This document shows positions 61,381-64,000 of a stretch of DNA of 64,000 bases, in pieces; positions within the stretch are counted from its first letter, which is position 1; the number at the start of each line of letters is the position of its first letter. This stretch comes from Cyclobacteriaceae bacterium (GTDB lineage Bacteria > Bacteroidota > Bacteroidia > Cytophagales > Cyclobacteriaceae). The position numbers and the translations under genes are program-made. Under the pieces are notes generated by a model, which ran no database searches, was not told the DNA's origin, and saw only the letters and a list, made by a program, of their open reading frames with translations. The stretch covers positions 1 to 64,000 of the forward strand of contig JANQSI010000004.1 in the NCBI GenBank assembly GCA_028284125.1, in the 5' to 3' direction.

Positions 61381-61465
61381 GAACTTCGGCAATGTTAAGG
61401 CAAACTATAAGCGGCCGCTCAATGAGTTAGAATGGATTAACTTTCGGGAATAAAATCCCGACACC

Positions 61466-62323
61466 ATGAAAAACTTGTTCTTATCCATTCTTCTGCTTTT
61501 AAGTTTTGCGACATTTAGTCAATCACGAACAGATGCGGCAACCACCGGTCCCGAAAAAGGTTCCTTAGTTATTGTTGGAGGCGGAACAAGAACTCCTGAA
61601 ATAATGGGACGGTTCATAGAACTGGCTGGTGGGGCAGATGCGAGTATCGTAGTAATTCCAACAGCGATTGGAGCGGATGAATACGATGAGGAGGGAATTA
61701 AGGAACGCTGGAAGGGATTTGGAGCAAACAATATCATTGTTAGGCATACTAAAGACAAGGAAGTTGCCGATTCAAAGGACTTCACTTCAGCAATTAATTC
61801 TGCGAGTGCCGTATGGTTTGATGGAGGACGTCAATGGCGTTTGGTCGATTCTTATAAGGATACCGAAACCGAGAGATCATTTTGGGGAGTTCTGGAAAGA
61901 GGAGGCGTGATTGGAGGTTCTTCAGCAGGGGCAACGATTCAAGGATCTTATTTGGCAAGAGGCGACACCAAGAACAACCAAATAATGATGGGAGATCATG
62001 AAGAAGGATTTGGATTCATTAAGAACATTGCCATTGATCAACATGTGCTGGCACGCAATAGACAATTTGATCTCTTTGATATTTTGAAAAAAAGACCTGA
62101 GCTTTTGGGAATTGGGATTGATGAAAGTACAGCCATCATTGTGAAGGGAGATCAATTTGAAGTTCTTGGAGAAAGCTACGTTCTCATTTATGACCAATCT
62201 TTCTGGTCACGGGAAGGAAGTGATCTGAAAAACCTTCCCCCAGCCAACAGTCAATTCTATTTTCTAAGGGAAGGTGATCGATACAATATGAGAAGAAGGG
62301 AAATGATCGTAGATGACGAATGA
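61466..62323 (+). CDS. Cyanophycinase-like S51 family peptidase
   Basis: GSLVIVGGGTRTPEIMGRFIELAGGADASIVVIPTA; VIGGSSAGATIQGSYLARGD (Ser nucleophile); FIKNIAIDQHVLARNRQFDLFDIL. Confidence 0.9.
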   Translation: MKNLFLSILLLLSFATFSQSRTDAATTGPEKGSLVIVGGGTRTPEIMGRFIELAGGADASIVVIPTAIGADEYDEEGIKERWKGFGANNIIVRHTKDKEVADSKDFTSAINSASAVWFDGGRQWRLVDSYKDTETERSFWGVLERGGVIGGSSAGATIQGSYLARGDTKNNQIMMGDHEEGFGFIKNIAIDQHVLARNRQFDLFDILKKRPELLGIGIDESTAIIVKGDQFEVLGESYVLIYDQSFWSREGSDLKNLPPANSQFYFLREGDRYNMRRREMIVDDE

Positions 62324-62325
62324 TC

Positions 62326-63375
62326 TTATTTTATTATCGCTCCGTAAACCGCCCCGATCAATGGATAAGCGTCTGATTTTTTTACTTTTTCAAAGCCATT
62401 GGGATTATCTCTGAAAATAACAATCAAGTCATTGTTAGGATCAATGTACATGTACTGAGATTGTGCACCTCTCGCTAAAAATGGAGCTCTTTTGCCTGAG
62501 GATTCACGCTTAGAGGTCCACCACAAGTAGCCGTAATTGTAGAAAAAATCTTCTCCTGTTTCGATTTTAGAAGTTGTGCTCGCCACGACCCAATCTTTGG
62601 GGATTAATTGCTTTCCGTTCCAGTTTCCTTCATTCAAGTAAAGCAGGCCGAACCTCGCAAGATCTTTTGAAGATATATTAAACAAATAGGCAGGATGTTC
62701 TGATAAGCCTGGCTGGAGAATGTAGGCTCCATCATAATCGCTATCATAACCACTCATTTGGATGGGACGGGCAATTTTTTCATCGAAATCCTTGAACAGG
62801 TCTGAGTCAGTCGATTGGTTGTATATGGTTGAAAGAGCATTGAAATCCCAATTGTTGTAAAGGAAGAGCTCACCAGGTTTGTGTGTTTCTCTCTCAGGCT
62901 TGTTTCGGTGAACCTCCTCCTCAAATGCTCCAGGCAGGTAAATCCCGGACGAGCTAGTCATTAGGTATTTGATTTTAGTATTCAATTCATTGTTGGTAAG
63001 CTGGCCGTTTTCATTGACGTTCAGTTCACCTAGATTTTTCTCAAGATCGATTGTTCCATTTGCAATCTCAATTCCATACAATGAGCTGAGAAGACTTTTT
63101 CTCATGGATCGACAATCAAACGGTAGGTCTGTTAGACCCCAGTCTGCGATGACATACCCCTTGACGATAACTAAGGCTGCGGCTCCCCCTATCTCTTCAA
63201 ATTTTTTCTTTGCTATCTCCAGCTTTTTGGAAGAGTAGCCAAGTGCTTCAGGCTCTACTACCTGCCATTTTTCTTCGGGGAATACCGGATCGAGTGCTGG
63301 TACGACATTTCTCTGTGCTTCTGCACACTTTGTGCAGATTATTAGTATAAGCAAGGATGCAAGCTTAATTCTCAT
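62326..63375 (-). CDS. Exported serine hydrolase, class C beta-lactamase-like
   Basis: DCRSMRKSLLSSLYGIEIANGTIDLEKNLGEL (SxxK), FLYNNWDFNALSTIY (YxN), DLARFGLLYLNEGNWNGKQLIPKDWV. Confidence 0.92.
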   Translation of the reverse strand: MRIKLASLLILIICTKCAEAQRNVVPALDPVFPEEKWQVVEPEALGYSSKKLEIAKKKFEEIGGAAALVIVKGYVIADWGLTDLPFDCRSMRKSLLSSLYGIEIANGTIDLEKNLGELNVNENGQLTNNELNTKIKYLMTSSSGIYLPGAFEEEVHRNKPERETHKPGELFLYNNWDFNALSTIYNQSTDSDLFKDFDEKIARPIQMSGYDSDYDGAYILQPGLSEHPAYLFNISSKDLARFGLLYLNEGNWNGKQLIPKDWVVASTTSKIETGEDFFYNYGYLWWTSKRESSGKRAPFLARGAQSQYMYIDPNNDLIVIFRDNPNGFEKVKKSDAYPLIGAVYGAIIK

Positions 63376-63478
63376 TTTATGTCCATTTTAATGTTCAGAA
63401 ATTGTTTTGAATCAAAATTGGAATTCCCACCCATGTGGAACAAAAGAGACTTGTCCAGTCAAGCAAATCTTTACAACT

Positions 63479-64000
63479 TTAGTTGTCAGATGCTACAAAT
63501 TCTGAAGGTGTGAGGTTTGTCTCTTTTTTAAAAGCTGTATAGAAGGAGGCACGTGTATTGAAGCCTACATCTTTGGCTATTCCTTCAATGGAATACTTAC
63601 GAGAATTCAGGAGCATTTCCTTTGCAGCTTGTATTCTGTACGTATTAAGGTAGTTCCTAAATGACTGTCCTGACTTTTGATTGATAATCTGAGAAATTAA
63701 ATATTCAGGAATAGCGAGTTCAGTAGCTATGTCTCTAAGTTTCAGGTCTTCACGTCTGTAAATTTTTTTACTTTTCATCAATTGATCAATTCTCGAAAAG
63801 TAGGTGTCGATCTTTTCGGGTGTGAGCCATGATTTTTGATAAGTGTTGGCGGTCACGTTAGTATTTATCCATTCAGGATGCGTCAGAAGTTTGATGCACA
63901 ACAATACCAGCAATATTGAGAATACTTCGTAGAGGTTATGATTGTAATCTGTGGTAAGATCGAATAGCCTTATCAAGATAATTATCGAGAGGTAAATTAC
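63479..64000 (-). CDS. AraC-family regulator, truncated by window edge
   Basis: HTH: YRIQAAKEMLLNSRKYSIEGIAKDVGFNTRASFYTAFKKETNLTPSEFVASDN; reading frame stays open and hydrophobic to base 64000, so the 5' end lies outside the window. Confidence 0.9.
   Translation of the reverse strand, partial: VIYLSIIILIRLFDLTTDYNHNLYEVFSILLVLLCIKLLTHPEWINTNVTANTYQKSWLTPEKIDTYFSRIDQLMKSKKIYRREDLKLRDIATELAIPEYLISQIINQKSGQSFRNYLNTYRIQAAKEMLLNSRKYSIEGIAKDVGFNTRASFYTAFKKETNLTPSEFVASDN

Noticed and set aside
61381-61465. GCGGCCGC (NotI) site and CGGGA-ATAAAA-TCCCG hairpin before the cyanophycinase gene
   Set aside because: GC-rich 8-mer is rare in AT-rich DNA but a single occurrence is not meaningful; hairpin is short and could be chance.

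Overview
This looks like a chromosomal window from a marine-type Bacteroidota (probably Cytophagales), judged from gene content, a type IX secretion sorting domain and AT-rich intergenic DNA. The left end is a housekeeping block (rpoA, rplQ with a long acidic tail, carA, eno) interrupted by a large T9SS-sorted beta-propeller protein. The rest is mostly accessory genes: two type II toxin-antitoxin pairs, LytTR and histidine-kinase signalling genes, a BlaI repressor with an M56/M23 metallopeptidase fusion, a DUF5117-type zinc protease, an S9 peptidase, an NSS transporter, a GH26-like glycosidase, AraC/MarR/PadR regulators, an OmpA/PD40 protein, an AMP nucleosidase, a PadR-linked FtsX permease, a cyanophycinase-like enzyme and a class C serine hydrolase. 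I see no tRNA, rRNA, CRISPR array, transposase or integrase. The most unusual structure is at about 32.0-41.6 kb. Short, mostly unrelated minus-strand genes (TA pair, DUF1801, DUF5367, small orphans, a channel-like protein) are separated by degenerate hairpin repeats of about 110-240 bp. These repeats share boundary and core motifs and sit between one gene's stop and the next gene's start. This resembles an integron-like gene-cassette array without a visible integrase. Other items of note are a ~120-bp imperfect tandem of nested hairpins at 52.8-53.2 kb, candidate operators upstream of blaI-like and padR-like genes, and repeat-derived codons inside a CDS. All family assignments come from reading the translated ORFs; no database search was run.
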